DNA of 7,325 bases from Balneolales bacterium (GCA_007131625.1 SLQC01000266.1:1-7325), one strand, 5' to 3'. Shown: positions 1 to 7,191, counted from the first letter of the stretch. Numbers and translations are program-made. The notes: generated by a model not told the origin, from the letters alone.

Positions 1-2
1 GC

Positions 3-134
3 ACATTACTGACGCTTCCGCCCGATTCACCATCACTCCTGACTGATTTGCATCACTTTTCTGCCATTACGACAGAGTTGCCGGACAATGACGGCAATGG
101 TACGGATTTCGCATCTTCATTCAAGAAACTTTGA
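3..134 (+). CDS. Possible C-terminal tail of an upstream hypothetical protein (partial)
   Basis: Frame 3 is open from the window edge to a TGA at 132-134, giving a tail of 43 residues that ends in DFASSFKKL. I recognise no domain or motif. An open run of this length is not rare by chance (roughly one in eight per frame), so the case rests only on its position directly before clpB on the same strand. If real, the gene would end 47 bases before the clpB start codon. The stretch may equally be non-coding. Confidence 0.22.
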   Translation, partial: TLLTLPPDSPSLLTDLHHFSAITTELPDNDGNGTDFASSFKKL

Positions 135-181
135 AAGAAGTAATTTTTTAAAATAAAGCAAATAAAAGCTAACGTGTGGTT
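126..181 (+). promoter_or_regulatory. A/T-rich leader of clpB
   Basis: The stretch before clpB is strongly A/T-rich and includes a TAAAAT (149-154) that could be a -10 element, with TTTG at 130-133 upstream. The spacing fits neither the sigma-70 nor the Bacteroidota -33/-7 pattern well. I see no CIRCE inverted repeat (TTAGCACTC/GAGTGCTAA), so there is no visible sign of HrcA control. No good Shine-Dalgarno sequence lies just before the ATG at 182, which is normal for Bacteroidota. Confidence 0.2.
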
Positions 182-2815
182 ATGAATCTCAATAAGTTTA
201 CTTTAAAAGCACAAGAAGCGGTTCAGTCAGCACTTGAATTGGCCTCGGACCGGGGACACCAGTCCCTGGAGCCGGTCCATTTGCTGAAAGCCTTGTTGTC
301 GGACTCCTCCAATGTTACTGTCACGATCCTTAAAAAGATCGGGGTTTCCATGAATGAGCTTGAGTCTGGTATGGAAGAACTACTCAAGAAAGTACCTGTC
401 GTCAAGGGAGCGTCGGTGTCGGGGCAGTACATGTCCAACGACATTAAATCACTATTTGATAAATCTTCTAAAGCGGCATCGGAATTTGGTGACGAGTATA
501 TCAGTTCCGAGCACCTGCTGCTTGCTTTGCTGGAGCAGAGTGGAGAAGTGTCACGACTTTTAAAGGGCTTGGGGGTTAAACGAAACGATGTCATGAATGT
601 GCTACAGGAAGTTCGCGGCAGCCAGAAGGTAGATGACCCCAATGCCGAAGGGCGCTATCAGGCACTGAAAAAGTATGCCCGGGATCTCAACGAATTGGCC
701 GAGAAAAACAAATTGGATCCGGTTATCGGCCGGGATCAGGAAATTCGTCGCGTGATGCAGATCCTTACGCGCCGGACCAAGAATAACCCGGTGCTGGTCG
801 GCGAACCCGGCGTGGGTAAAACAGCGATTGCCGAAGGTCTTGCTTTGCGCATTATTCAGGGGGATGTTCCCGAGGGTTTGAAATCCAAACGGGTGATCGC
901 GCTCGACATGGGTGCACTGGTTGCCGGTGCTAAATACCGTGGTGAATTTGAAGAACGGCTTAAGGCGGTTGTTAAAGAAGTCATCGACGCGGAAGGTGAG
1001 ATTATTCTCTTTATAGATGAAATTCATACACTGGTAGGAGCCGGCGCCACAGAAGGTGCTATGGATGCAGCCAACATTCTCAAACCCAGCCTGGCGCGGG
1101 GTGAATTGCGGGCGATTGGCGCAACTACGCTCTCCGAATACCGCAAGTTTATCGAAAAAGACAAGGCACTGGAGCGCAGGCTTCAAACCGTGTATGTCGG
1201 CGAGCCGTCCGTAGAGGATACCATCTCCATCATGCGGGGTCTCAAAGAAAAATACGAACTTCATCACGGGGTGCGTATCACCGACGGGGCTATTATCGCG
1301 GCATCCGAACTGTCGCACCGGTATATATCCGGCCGTTTTCTGCCCGATAAAGCGATCGACCTGATGGACGAAGCGGCATCACGGCTTCGCCTCGAAATCG
1401 ACTCCATGCCGGAGGAGCTGGATAGCATCGAGCGGCAAATCCGCCAGCTGGAGATCGAACGTGAAGCAATCAAACGCGAAAAAGACACTGCCAAACTGGA
1501 AGACATCCAACGCAATCTCGCGGATATCAATGAGGAGTATCAGCGGCTCAAATCGCGATGGGATAATGAAAGAGAGCTGATTCAGAGTATCCGTGGTATG
1601 AAGCAGACTATTGAGGCGGCACGCAACGAAGCCGACAAAGCTGAGCGGGCGGGGCACTATGAAAAAGTAGCCGAACTGCGCTACGGAACAATCAACAATC
1701 TGGAGAAAGAGCTGGAAGTGACCAGGGAGAAACTGACGGTATTGCAGGCGGAGGCACCGATGCTCAAGGAAGAAGTCGAGGCCGAGCACATCGCCGAGAT
1801 CGTTTCGCGGTGGACCGGCATCCCGGTCAGGAAGATGCTTCAGAGCGAGCGGATGAAATTACTTTCGATGGAAGCGGAGCTGCATAGCCGGGTGATCGGA
1901 CAGAATCAGGCAATTGAGGCGGTGTCCCATGCCGTCCGGCGCTCGCGTGCGGGATTGCAGGACGAATCCCGCCCCATCGGATCCTTCATATTTCTCGGAT
2001 CGACCGGTGTGGGAAAGACGGAACTGGCGCGGTCTCTGGCCGATTACCTGTTCGACGATGAGAATGCCATGGTTCGAATCGACATGAGCGAATATATGGA
2101 GCGGCACAGTGTGAGCCGTCTGGTCGGAGCTCCTCCGGGATATGTAGGATATGATGAAGGCGGGCAGCTGACTGAAGCGGTTCGTCGAAAGCCCTATTCG
2201 GTAGTGTTGCTGGACGAGATCGAAAAAGCACACCCTGATGTGTTCAATATTTTACTGCAGGTACTGGATGACGGACGGCTGACCGACAATAAAGGTGTTA
2301 CGGTTAATTTCACCAATACCATAGTGATTATGACCAGCAACATCGGGTCGCAGGAAATACGCAGGAAGATAGAGGAATCCGGTGGATCTGTTTCCGAAGA
2401 GGAGTATGCAAAACTGCAGATCCGCCTGCTGGATACCCTGAAGCAGACGATTCGTCCGGAATTTCTGAACCGGGTCGACGATATCATTGTGTTCCATACG
2501 CTCGGAAGAGAACAGATCCGGCAGATTGTTGACATTCAGCTTCAGCGGGTCGACAAGATGCTTAATAAGAAACAGATAACCTTGAAGATTGATGACAATG
2601 TGCGCAACTGGCTTGCCAAACGCGGGTATGATCCGCAATTTGGTGCGCGGCCATTGAAGCGGCTGATTCAGAAGGAAGTCATCAACGAACTGGCGACGAT
2701 GCTGATATCCAGAAGTGAGGATGATCCTGTGAAATATGAGGTGACGATCGACAAAAGCGGCGACAAACTGGCATTTGTTGAAGTTTTTGATGATGTAGCG
2801 GCGTGGTCGGAGTAA
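182..2815 (+). CDS. clpB: ATP-dependent protein disaggregase ClpB (Hsp100)
   Basis: ClpB is a cytosolic hexameric AAA+ machine that threads aggregated proteins through its pore together with DnaK/DnaJ/GrpE. I start at ATG 182 (877 aa) rather than GTG 176, because MNLNKFTLKAQEAV is the usual ClpB N-terminus. Domains in order: Clp N-terminal repeats about 1-145; NBD1 with Walker A GEPGVGKT (207-214), pore-loop KYRG near 252 and Walker B ILFIDE (275-280); a coiled-coil middle domain about 403-533, the hallmark separating ClpB from ClpA/ClpC; linker WTGIPV (544-549); NBD2 with Walker A GSTGVGKT (606-613), pore loop GYVGYDEGG (653-661), Walker B VVLLDE and sensor-2 GARPLKR (821-827). There is no ClpP-docking IGF/IGL loop, as expected for a disaggregase. 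Serine in the second Walker A replaces the commoner proline (GPTGVGKT), which should be tolerated. Length is close to the family norm of about 860 and all catalytic motifs are intact. Neighbours are unrelated. Confidence 0.97.
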   Translation: MNLNKFTLKAQEAVQSALELASDRGHQSLEPVHLLKALLSDSSNVTVTILKKIGVSMNELESGMEELLKKVPVVKGASVSGQYMSNDIKSLFDKSSKAASEFGDEYISSEHLLLALLEQSGEVSRLLKGLGVKRNDVMNVLQEVRGSQKVDDPNAEGRYQALKKYARDLNELAEKNKLDPVIGRDQEIRRVMQILTRRTKNNPVLVGEPGVGKTAIAEGLALRIIQGDVPEGLKSKRVIALDMGALVAGAKYRGEFEERLKAVVKEVIDAEGEIILFIDEIHTLVGAGATEGAMDAANILKPSLARGELRAIGATTLSEYRKFIEKDKALERRLQTVYVGEPSVEDTISIMRGLKEKYELHHGVRITDGAIIAASELSHRYISGRFLPDKAIDLMDEAASRLRLEIDSMPEELDSIERQIRQLEIEREAIKREKDTAKLEDIQRNLADINEEYQRLKSRWDNERELIQSIRGMKQTIEAARNEADKAERAGHYEKVAELRYGTINNLEKELEVTREKLTVLQAEAPMLKEEVEAEHIAEIVSRWTGIPVRKMLQSERMKLLSMEAELHSRVIGQNQAIEAVSHAVRRSRAGLQDESRPIGSFIFLGSTGVGKTELARSLADYLFDDENAMVRIDMSEYMERHSVSRLVGAPPGYVGYDEGGQLTEAVRRKPYSVVLLDEIEKAHPDVFNILLQVLDDGRLTDNKGVTVNFTNTIVIMTSNIGSQEIRRKIEESGGSVSEEEYAKLQIRLLDTLKQTIRPEFLNRVDDIIVFHTLGREQIRQIVDIQLQRVDKMLNKKQITLKIDDNVRNWLAKRGYDPQFGARPLKRLIQKEVINELATMLISRSEDDPVKYEVTIDKSGDKLAFVEVFDDVAAWSE

Positions 2816-2870
2816 TATCCGATGCCCTTTGCACGCATAAATTAGGTAACCCCACTTGTTGCAATTGTAG

Positions 2871-2906
2871 GAAAATGTTCATTTTCAGTAACACATATAC
2901 TGAGAA
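2871..2906 (+). terminator. Two overlapping hairpins downstream of clpB (weak terminator candidate)
   Basis: GAAAATG (2871-2877) and CATTTTC (2880-2886) form a perfect 7-bp inverted repeat with a 2-base loop. The second arm overlaps another stem, 2882-2890 with 2898-2906 (9 pairs including one G-U, loop of 7). The two stems share bases and cannot form together. Both are A/T-rich and no T-run follows, so this is not a textbook intrinsic terminator. It lies 55 bases after the clpB stop and is the only notable fold there. Confidence 0.25.
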
Positions 2907-2942
2907 ATGATGTCGCATTTATTCAATACAAACAGGCGTTAG

Positions 2943-3331
2943 CAAGCTAATTTTATTCCGTATCCCAACATCAATCTAACCAGAGATACTATGGATAAAG
3001 TTAACTTAAAAACTCTTGAACTGATTATTCACCTATCTGACTTTCATTGTAATCTTTTGGCAGACCATAAATGGGGTCAGCCACCAGACTAAACCATTTT
3101 CGGACTTCACATCCGGCCATATGAAGTATAATTTCGAAACCAGGTAAAAGTATTTGGAATCCGCTTCAAACCGGAAGGTATTTACAATCTGTTTGGAATT
3201 CCGGCATCACTCTTATCGAAACGGTACGAATACTATGCCGTCGCCAGCTCGAACGGGAGTTCAATTCCTTTGCAGGTGTGCCTCCTGCAAAATTTATGAA
3301 GTCGATTGAGAAGTATATTGTGAATGTTTAA
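2943..3331 (+). pseudogene. Decayed AraC-family transcriptional regulator
   Basis: No intact ORF exists, but conceptual translation gives regulator-like pieces. One frame reads from 2943 through ELIIHLSDFHCNLL (3018-3059), a TAA at 3090-3092, then IFGLHIRPYEV (3096-3128), a TAA at 3129-3131, then VFGIRFKPEGIYNLFGIPAS (3150-3209). This resembles the N-terminal sensory half of AraC-type proteins of the DUF6597 kind. The frame then shifts: 3212-3331 reads LIETVRILCRRQLEREF followed by AGVPPAKFMKSIEKYIVNV and TAA, which matches an AraC helix-turn-helix (RQLERxF, then GVxPxKF). The pieces meet at about 3205-3215, so perhaps 80-100 codons between sensor and DNA-binding parts are lost. The end is also short for an AraC domain with two helix-turn-helix motifs. 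Family and decay are clear from the pattern; the target is unknown. A sequencing error cannot explain two stops plus a deletion. Confidence 0.72.
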
Positions 3332-3350
3332 TCATTATGAATGTTTAATC
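3321..3350. repeat. 13-bp direct repeat, 17-bp period
   Basis: TGAATGTTTAATC occurs at 3321-3333 and again at 3338-3350, separated by ATTA. The first copy contains the stop codon of the decayed AraC-type gene. This looks like a local tandem duplication from replication slippage. It could also be a protein-binding site at the 3' side of the minus-strand operon, but nothing further supports that. Confidence 0.6.
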
Positions 3351-3395
3351 GAAACTTTTTAACACATGGATGCTCCACCATCTGACCTAATGAGT

Positions 3396-4421
3396 TCAAA
3401 GATCAGGCCGGTCCACAATCACTTTAATATCCAGAACAGACATGCTGCCAAACAGACCGATGGCACCGTTCACATGGTAGATGATATTCTGGATCTCGCC
3501 GGGTGAGAGTGTCCCTGCACCGCCTCCGGTCTGGACCGGTTGTGACCGGAAAAAGTCGTAGGAGTTGTCGTCTATGGAAAAAGTCGATATGATATTGGGA
3601 CCATAAAAGGCAATGCCGATCCACGGCATGCGCAGAGTCAGCGTGCCGTCCGGATTGACGTCGAAATTTTCTTCATTTATGATGGTGGTTCGAATACGGC
3701 GGGCTTCTTCATAGTCATCAACGGCGTCTTTCCAGAATTGAGTCAGGTTGTCTTCCAAAGGTTCCAGTGCTTCGGTAGCATAGATAAAATAGTTCTGGCG
3801 CCCATTTGTGCGGTTCCGGGTGATGGTAAACTCGAGTTGGCTCGGACTCTGATAATAGGCCCGGTCTCGAATGACTTCCCGGACCGAGAAAGTGTCCGGC
3901 ACACTGGTTTCCGCCTCAATGCGATGATAGTTGTCGTCGGGTATCTCGATTTCAAGCCGGTATGTCAACCGCGGCACCACCAGGTCGTTTATGTCGCCAG
4001 TCTGCGGCAGATATACACCACGATTCTGCTCCTCATAGGTATAGGTCTTGTCACGTTGACGGTTTTCGTCGTACCGGTGGATGCGAACCACAGCGTTCGG
4101 AACAGCTTGTTCGTTGAAATTATAGTTTTCATTGAACGGGGCTGTGGTCGACAGGCGCACTTCCGGCATGTTCCGATTGGCGATGAGATAACTCTCCACT
4201 ACGTACTGCTCCTCGTATTCATCCTGCCCGTAGATGTCGCAGCCGGTAGCACCGAAAGAAATCAAAATCAGCAGGAGCAGTGGGGGAGCAGATTTTTTGC
4301 TGATGCGATCACTGTGTGAATATTGCAAAGTAATACGTTGTGACCATAACGAAGAAAATAAACTGGAATCAAAGTGCCTGATCATTGTGTCTTCGAATGA
4401 GTTTAAAGTTGAAGAAGTCAT
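3396..4421 (-). CDS. DUF4249-type outer-membrane lipoprotein, partner of a TonB-dependent receptor
   Basis: The 341-aa frame has a lipoprotein signal: KKS, a hydrophobic run (residues 48-56), then GATGC with the lipidated Cys at 61 (codon 4241-4239). The lipobox has Ala rather than Leu at -3. The mature protein begins CDIYGQDEYEEQ, an acidic stretch like those linked to surface display of Bacteroidota lipoproteins. The body matches what I recall of DUF4249: VVESYLIANRNMPEVRLSTTAPF (about 74-96), VPNAVVRIHRY, then TYRLEIEIP and IEAETSVP (153-175). Such proteins are often encoded beside TonB-dependent receptors; their biochemical function is not established. The gene lies 51 bases after the receptor gene on the same strand, implying co-transcription. 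The start is uncertain. ATG 4421 leaves 60 residues before the Cys, ATG 4385 leaves 48, and a TTG at 4328 leaves a more normal 29. None has a clear ribosome-binding site. Confidence 0.85.
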   Translation of the reverse strand: MTSSTLNSFEDTMIRHFDSSLFSSLWSQRITLQYSHSDRISKKSAPPLLLLILISFGATGCDIYGQDEYEEQYVVESYLIANRNMPEVRLSTTAPFNENYNFNEQAVPNAVVRIHRYDENRQRDKTYTYEEQNRGVYLPQTGDINDLVVPRLTYRLEIEIPDDNYHRIEAETSVPDTFSVREVIRDRAYYQSPSQLEFTITRNRTNGRQNYFIYATEALEPLEDNLTQFWKDAVDDYEEARRIRTTIINEENFDVNPDGTLTLRMPWIGIAFYGPNIISTFSIDDNSYDFFRSQPVQTGGGAGTLSPGEIQNIIYHVNGAIGLFGSMSVLDIKVIVDRPDL

Positions 4422-4472
4422 GAGGGAATCGAAAAGTTGATGGAATCACAAACTGAATGAACTTTGAAGAAA

Positions 4473-6803
4473 TCAGAAATTAATGGTATAACCAATTGCC
4501 GGGATGATGGGCAGCATTCGAGCTTCAATACGATCGACCGGATTCTCATCGAAGTCGTACATGTAGAACCAGACATTACGGCGAGAGTAAAGGTTGATGA
4601 CCTGGAATTGCCACTCTGAATCCGCAATGCCGAAAAATGTGCTTTTTCTGGTAAATCCGATATCCAGTCTATGATACGCCGGAAGGCGGGATGCATTGAC
4701 GCGCCCGACGACAATGGCCTCGATAATGTTGCCGTCAAACGGGTTGGAGGTAAGAGTAGTACGGCCGAGCGGTTCGGTATACGCCTGCCCGGTGGCATAA
4801 TTGAATACAGCGGAGGCGGTCCAGCGATTGCCCAACCGGTAATTGGTGACAATGTTGACATCATGAATGCGGTCATATTTCGGGGGGTAAAACCGGTCTT
4901 CATTGAAATTGTCAAATTTGCGGCGGGTTACTCCCCACGTGTACCCGATAAAGCCGTATATCCGTCCGCGTGTCTTCTCCAGGAACACCTCAAAACCGCT
5001 GGCATACCCCTCACCGAATCGGAACAGGTCGGCATACGCCATTCCGGCCGCATCCGGAAGAAACGGATCGAACTCAAAGAGGTCCCGCATAGTACGGAAG
5101 TAGAGTTCAAATTCGAAGTTATATCCCGGCAGGCTTGTGTTTTTGAGGCCGATCACAAATTGGTCACCGTATGCCGGTGGAACACCAACGTCGGTAAACA
5201 GCCAAAGATCGAAGGCCGATATCGCCTCGTTGGTAAGCAAAGTAAGAAATTGGTGATACCGGCCGTAAGCCGCCTGCAAGCGAGTGTTGCCCGTCAGATG
5301 GTAATCCACGCTCAACCGTGGATCAAGCTTCAGATAATTGCCATTGGAATAGAAATTGGCCCGGATACCGCCCTGGACCGTCCAGCGATTTCCGGGGCGC
5401 CAAATGTTTTGAAGATAAACCGATGCGTATTCTGCTTCGATCCGTTCATCAAGCGTACTGTCACCATCAAAAGAGTCTTCCAGGAGAAACGTTTTTTGTC
5501 CGGCCCAGAAACCTGCCAGCAATTCATAATCCTGCGACGGCAGCCACTCGATATCGGCCTTGAGTGAGTAGTCGTAAATGCGGCTTTTTCGCTTGAATTC
5601 CGTGCCACCGAACTCGAATACCGGATCGTTGAAATACTCCGTTGCCGTAAGGGTGACGTTGGTAAATGTTCGCCGCGAAAGCAGGTGGGTCCAGTCGGCA
5701 CTCAGAGATCGGTTGCCGTAAAACAAATTGAACTGACTGTCATCACCGAATGGAAACAGCACATCGTCTGTGCCGGTATAAGCCGCAATGCTCAATCGGT
5801 TATTGTTCCACCGGTCGTAGTTGACTTTGGCATTTATGTCATAGAAATAGAAAGCGTCCGGGACATTGTCGACCGAGCTGCGCAATGCGGCGAGAAGCGG
5901 CTCCAGAGTTGACCTGCGCACCGCCAGCATGTACGAACCTCCAGGGTAGGGACCCTCGATCATAGCCCGGGAAGAGAGCATCCCGAGACTCACAGATCCC
6001 TTGCGATTATAACGGTTGCCATCTTTGTTGTAGACATCCAGAACTGAACCGAGCCGTCCCCCGAACGTGGCGGGGTAAGCCCCTTTGTAAAGCCGGACAT
6101 CCTTGATCGCATCCGGATTGAACGTCGAGAAAAAACCAAAAAAATGGGAGGGATTGTAGACCGTGGTGCGATCCAGCAAAATAAGGGTCTGGTCCGGTCC
6201 ACCGCCCCGGATATACAGACCGCTTGAAAAATCGGATGCCGCTTTCACTCCCGGAAGTAACTGTACAGACCGGAAAACATCAGCTTGCAGCACGGAGGGG
6301 ACACTTTTGATCAGTTCGGTAGATACCGATGAAGTTCCGATGTTCTGACGCTCCCTCCGCCCGCGATCGGAGACAACGACCAGTTCATCCATGGTGAAAT
6401 CGACCGGCTGTAATGCTATGTCTATCCGCCGGCTCTCTCCCTCATCCAGAGTGATCTCCTGCCGGAAGTTTTCATATCCGAGATAGGAAAAATGTACCAT
6501 GTATGTCCCGGCCGGAATATTGTTGATGACATAATATCCTGCATTGTTGGTCGTCGCACCTCTGCCGTCGGATTCTTCAAGTAAGATGTTGGCCCCGAGC
6601 AGTGTCTCGCCGGTCGTGGCATCGCTGAGGTATCCATTAAGGGATGCGTGCGACAACAACAGGTCCTCAGTCGGTCCACCCTGGCCGTGTGATGTGACCG
6701 AATGCAGCAGAACGCCGGCTGCCAAAAAAAGAATTGTCATTAATCTGGAGGGTGTTCCGGGTAAGAACATAGCAAAAAGTGAATTTTTTAAATGGATAAC
6801 CAT
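4473..6803 (-). CDS. TonB-dependent outer-membrane receptor with carboxypeptidase-regulatory-like N-terminal domain
   Basis: This 776-aa protein should be an outer-membrane beta-barrel that imports an unidentified ligand using TonB-ExbBD energy. A signal peptide covers residues 22-41 (hydrophobic TILFLAAGVLL, cleavage near SHGQ). A carboxypeptidase-D-regulatory-like Ig domain spans about 54-133, with LNGYLSDATTGETLLGANI, GYYVINNIPAGTY and YLGYE. A TonB-box-like DELVVVSDR follows (139-147). The plug includes VQLLPGVKAASDFSSGLYIRGG and LLDRTTVYNPSHFFGFFSTF. The barrel runs from about 268 and ends in YTINF, with the terminal aromatic expected by the BAM machinery. At 776 aa it is shorter than SusC-type receptors (about 1000) and has no STN domain, so I do not call it SusC. 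ATG 6803, 6770 and 6740 are alternative starts; 6770 gives a more compact signal peptide with Arg before the hydrophobic core. The DUF4249-type lipoprotein gene follows. The ligand cannot be inferred from the sequence. Confidence 0.93.
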   Translation of the reverse strand: MVIHLKNSLFAMFLPGTPSRLMTILFLAAGVLLHSVTSHGQGGPTEDLLLSHASLNGYLSDATTGETLLGANILLEESDGRGATTNNAGYYVINNIPAGTYMVHFSYLGYENFRQEITLDEGESRRIDIALQPVDFTMDELVVVSDRGRRERQNIGTSSVSTELIKSVPSVLQADVFRSVQLLPGVKAASDFSSGLYIRGGGPDQTLILLDRTTVYNPSHFFGFFSTFNPDAIKDVRLYKGAYPATFGGRLGSVLDVYNKDGNRYNRKGSVSLGMLSSRAMIEGPYPGGSYMLAVRRSTLEPLLAALRSSVDNVPDAFYFYDINAKVNYDRWNNNRLSIAAYTGTDDVLFPFGDDSQFNLFYGNRSLSADWTHLLSRRTFTNVTLTATEYFNDPVFEFGGTEFKRKSRIYDYSLKADIEWLPSQDYELLAGFWAGQKTFLLEDSFDGDSTLDERIEAEYASVYLQNIWRPGNRWTVQGGIRANFYSNGNYLKLDPRLSVDYHLTGNTRLQAAYGRYHQFLTLLTNEAISAFDLWLFTDVGVPPAYGDQFVIGLKNTSLPGYNFEFELYFRTMRDLFEFDPFLPDAAGMAYADLFRFGEGYASGFEVFLEKTRGRIYGFIGYTWGVTRRKFDNFNEDRFYPPKYDRIHDVNIVTNYRLGNRWTASAVFNYATGQAYTEPLGRTTLTSNPFDGNIIEAIVVGRVNASRLPAYHRLDIGFTRKSTFFGIADSEWQFQVINLYSRRNVWFYMYDFDENPVDRIEARMLPIIPAIGYTINF

Positions 6804-6824
6804 TCGGTCGAATATCGTAAGTAG

Positions 6825-6852
6825 AATGTAAAAAAAGGGTAAGCATTGACAA
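6825..6852 (-). promoter_or_regulatory. Proximal promoter candidate for the receptor operon
   Basis: On the minus strand, TTGTCA (6852-6847) and TACATT (6830-6825) are 16 bases apart, matching sigma-70 boxes 5/6 and 4/6. The same DNA also gives TTTG, 19 bases, then TACATTCT, partly resembling the Bacteroidota -33 TTTG / -7 TAnnTTTG pattern. Transcription would start near 6818, only about 15 bases before ATG 6803. Use of this promoter would therefore favour ATG 6770 or 6740 as the true start. Only the boxes support it. Confidence 0.3.
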
Positions 6853-6883
6853 AACCACGTAAAACGAAAAGTCGTTCGTATGC

Positions 6884-6912
6884 ATTTTATATAATTCTTA
6901 CGAATGTGTTAA
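6884..6912 (-). promoter_or_regulatory. Distal promoter candidate for the receptor operon
   Basis: On the minus strand, TTAACA (6912-6907) and TAAAAT (6889-6884) are separated by exactly 17 bases, each matching the sigma-70 consensus at 5/6 positions. The predicted start near 6877 would give a leader of about 75 bases before ATG 6803. A small inverted repeat, ACGAA/TTCGT (6864-6868 and 6875-6879), sits at the start of that leader. This is the best-matching promoter in the intergenic region, although Bacteroidota primary sigma factors recognise a different consensus. Confidence 0.35.
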
Positions 6913-6918
6913 GTAAGA
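6896..6918. promoter_or_regulatory. Inverted repeat over the -35 region (operator candidate)
   Basis: TCTTAC (6896-6901) and GTAAGA (6913-6918) form perfect 6-bp arms around an 11-base spacer that contains the putative -35 box TTAACA of the distal promoter. The spacing of half-site centres, 17 bp, places the arms about one and a half helical turns apart. Overlap with a promoter is what an operator would show, but arms of this size also occur by chance in A/T-rich DNA. Confidence 0.25.
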
Positions 6919-7074
6919 GTTTCACAGCCAATCCGCTGATACGGAATACACAGTTTTTTTGTACATTAACGTTACAAGTGCAGACAACAAACATATGAAA
7001 CATCCACGACCACCGTATCTGAAACACAGGCACATGATTAAGTCATGGATGCTCCGTGAGACCTTGGAAATCGA

Positions 7075-7191
7075 ATGATTTATTCAGTTGAAACACCCAT
7101 TATGATTATAATCATACCCCTGTTTGTCGGATTTTGTGTCGGATTGCTGTCATGGACATTTCGCTTACGCGTTTCACTGAGCATGTGTTAA
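7075..7191 (+). CDS. Possible small membrane peptide (38 aa)
   Basis: ATG 7075 opens 38 codons ending TAA 7189-7191; an internal ATG at 7102 would give 29 residues. The peptide has one clear hydrophobic segment, IMIIIIPLFVGFCVGLLSW (residues 9-27), followed by a basic tail FRLRVSLSMC encoded by the first copy of the 24-bp repeat. This topology suits a single-pass inner-membrane microprotein. GGAAA at 7065-7069 lies 5 bases before the ATG and could act as a weak ribosome-binding site. I recognise no family. The opposite strand is also open here, so at most one reading is likely to be real, and possibly neither. Confidence 0.2.
   Translation: MIYSVETPIMIIIIPLFVGFCVGLLSWTFRLRVSLSMC
7080..7184 (-). 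CDS. Mini-ORF of the first repeat unit (34 aa, MLSETRKR start)
   Basis: On the minus strand the 24-bp repeat begins exactly with ATG at 7184 and encodes MLSETRKR. The frame continues through NVHDSN to TNRGMIIII and ends at TAA 7082-7080. AAAGG lies about 10 bases before the ATG, on the far side of the preceding mini-ORF's stop. The partner unit has the same start and a similar TKWCMII block, two codons different in spacing. No family is recognised. The repeat may instead be non-coding or be read on the plus strand. Confidence 0.18.
   Translation of the reverse strand: MLSETRKRNVHDSNPTQNPTNRGMIIIIMGVSTE
7161..7184. repeat. 24-bp direct repeat, copy 1
   Basis: The 24 bases starting TCGCTTACGCGTTTCACTGA and ending GCAT recur without mismatch at 7282-7305. 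Flanking bases differ on both sides, so identity stops at the unit edges. The core contains the palindrome ACGCGT (7167-7172). Confidence 0.9.

Noticed and set aside
1..181. CIRCE/HrcA operator upstream of clpB
   Set aside because: The inverted repeat TTAGCACTC/GAGTGCTAA is not present in the 181 bases available.
602..1318. 238-codon minus-strand ORF opposite clpB
   Set aside because: It lies fully within clpB, which has every ClpB motif. Long antisense frames are a by-product of clpB codon use, and the translation has no recognisable domain.
3738..4319. 193-codon plus-strand ORF opposite the DUF4249 gene
   Set aside because: It is antisense to a gene with a signal peptide and family motifs. 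Its hydrophobic stretches mirror codons of the sense protein.
4418..4915. 165-codon minus-strand frame covering the receptor 3' end and the gap to the lipoprotein gene
   Set aside because: It is an out-of-frame shadow of the receptor's C-terminal barrel and carries no recognisable features.
4671..5567. 298-codon plus-strand ORF opposite the receptor gene
   Set aside because: It is wholly antisense to the receptor's beta-barrel region, whose sense reading has clear TonB-receptor features to its last residue. The antisense product shows no motif.
4473..6803. SusC annotation for the receptor
   Set aside because: The protein is about 200 residues shorter than SusC-type receptors, and its partner is DUF4249-like rather than a SusD tetratricopeptide-type protein.
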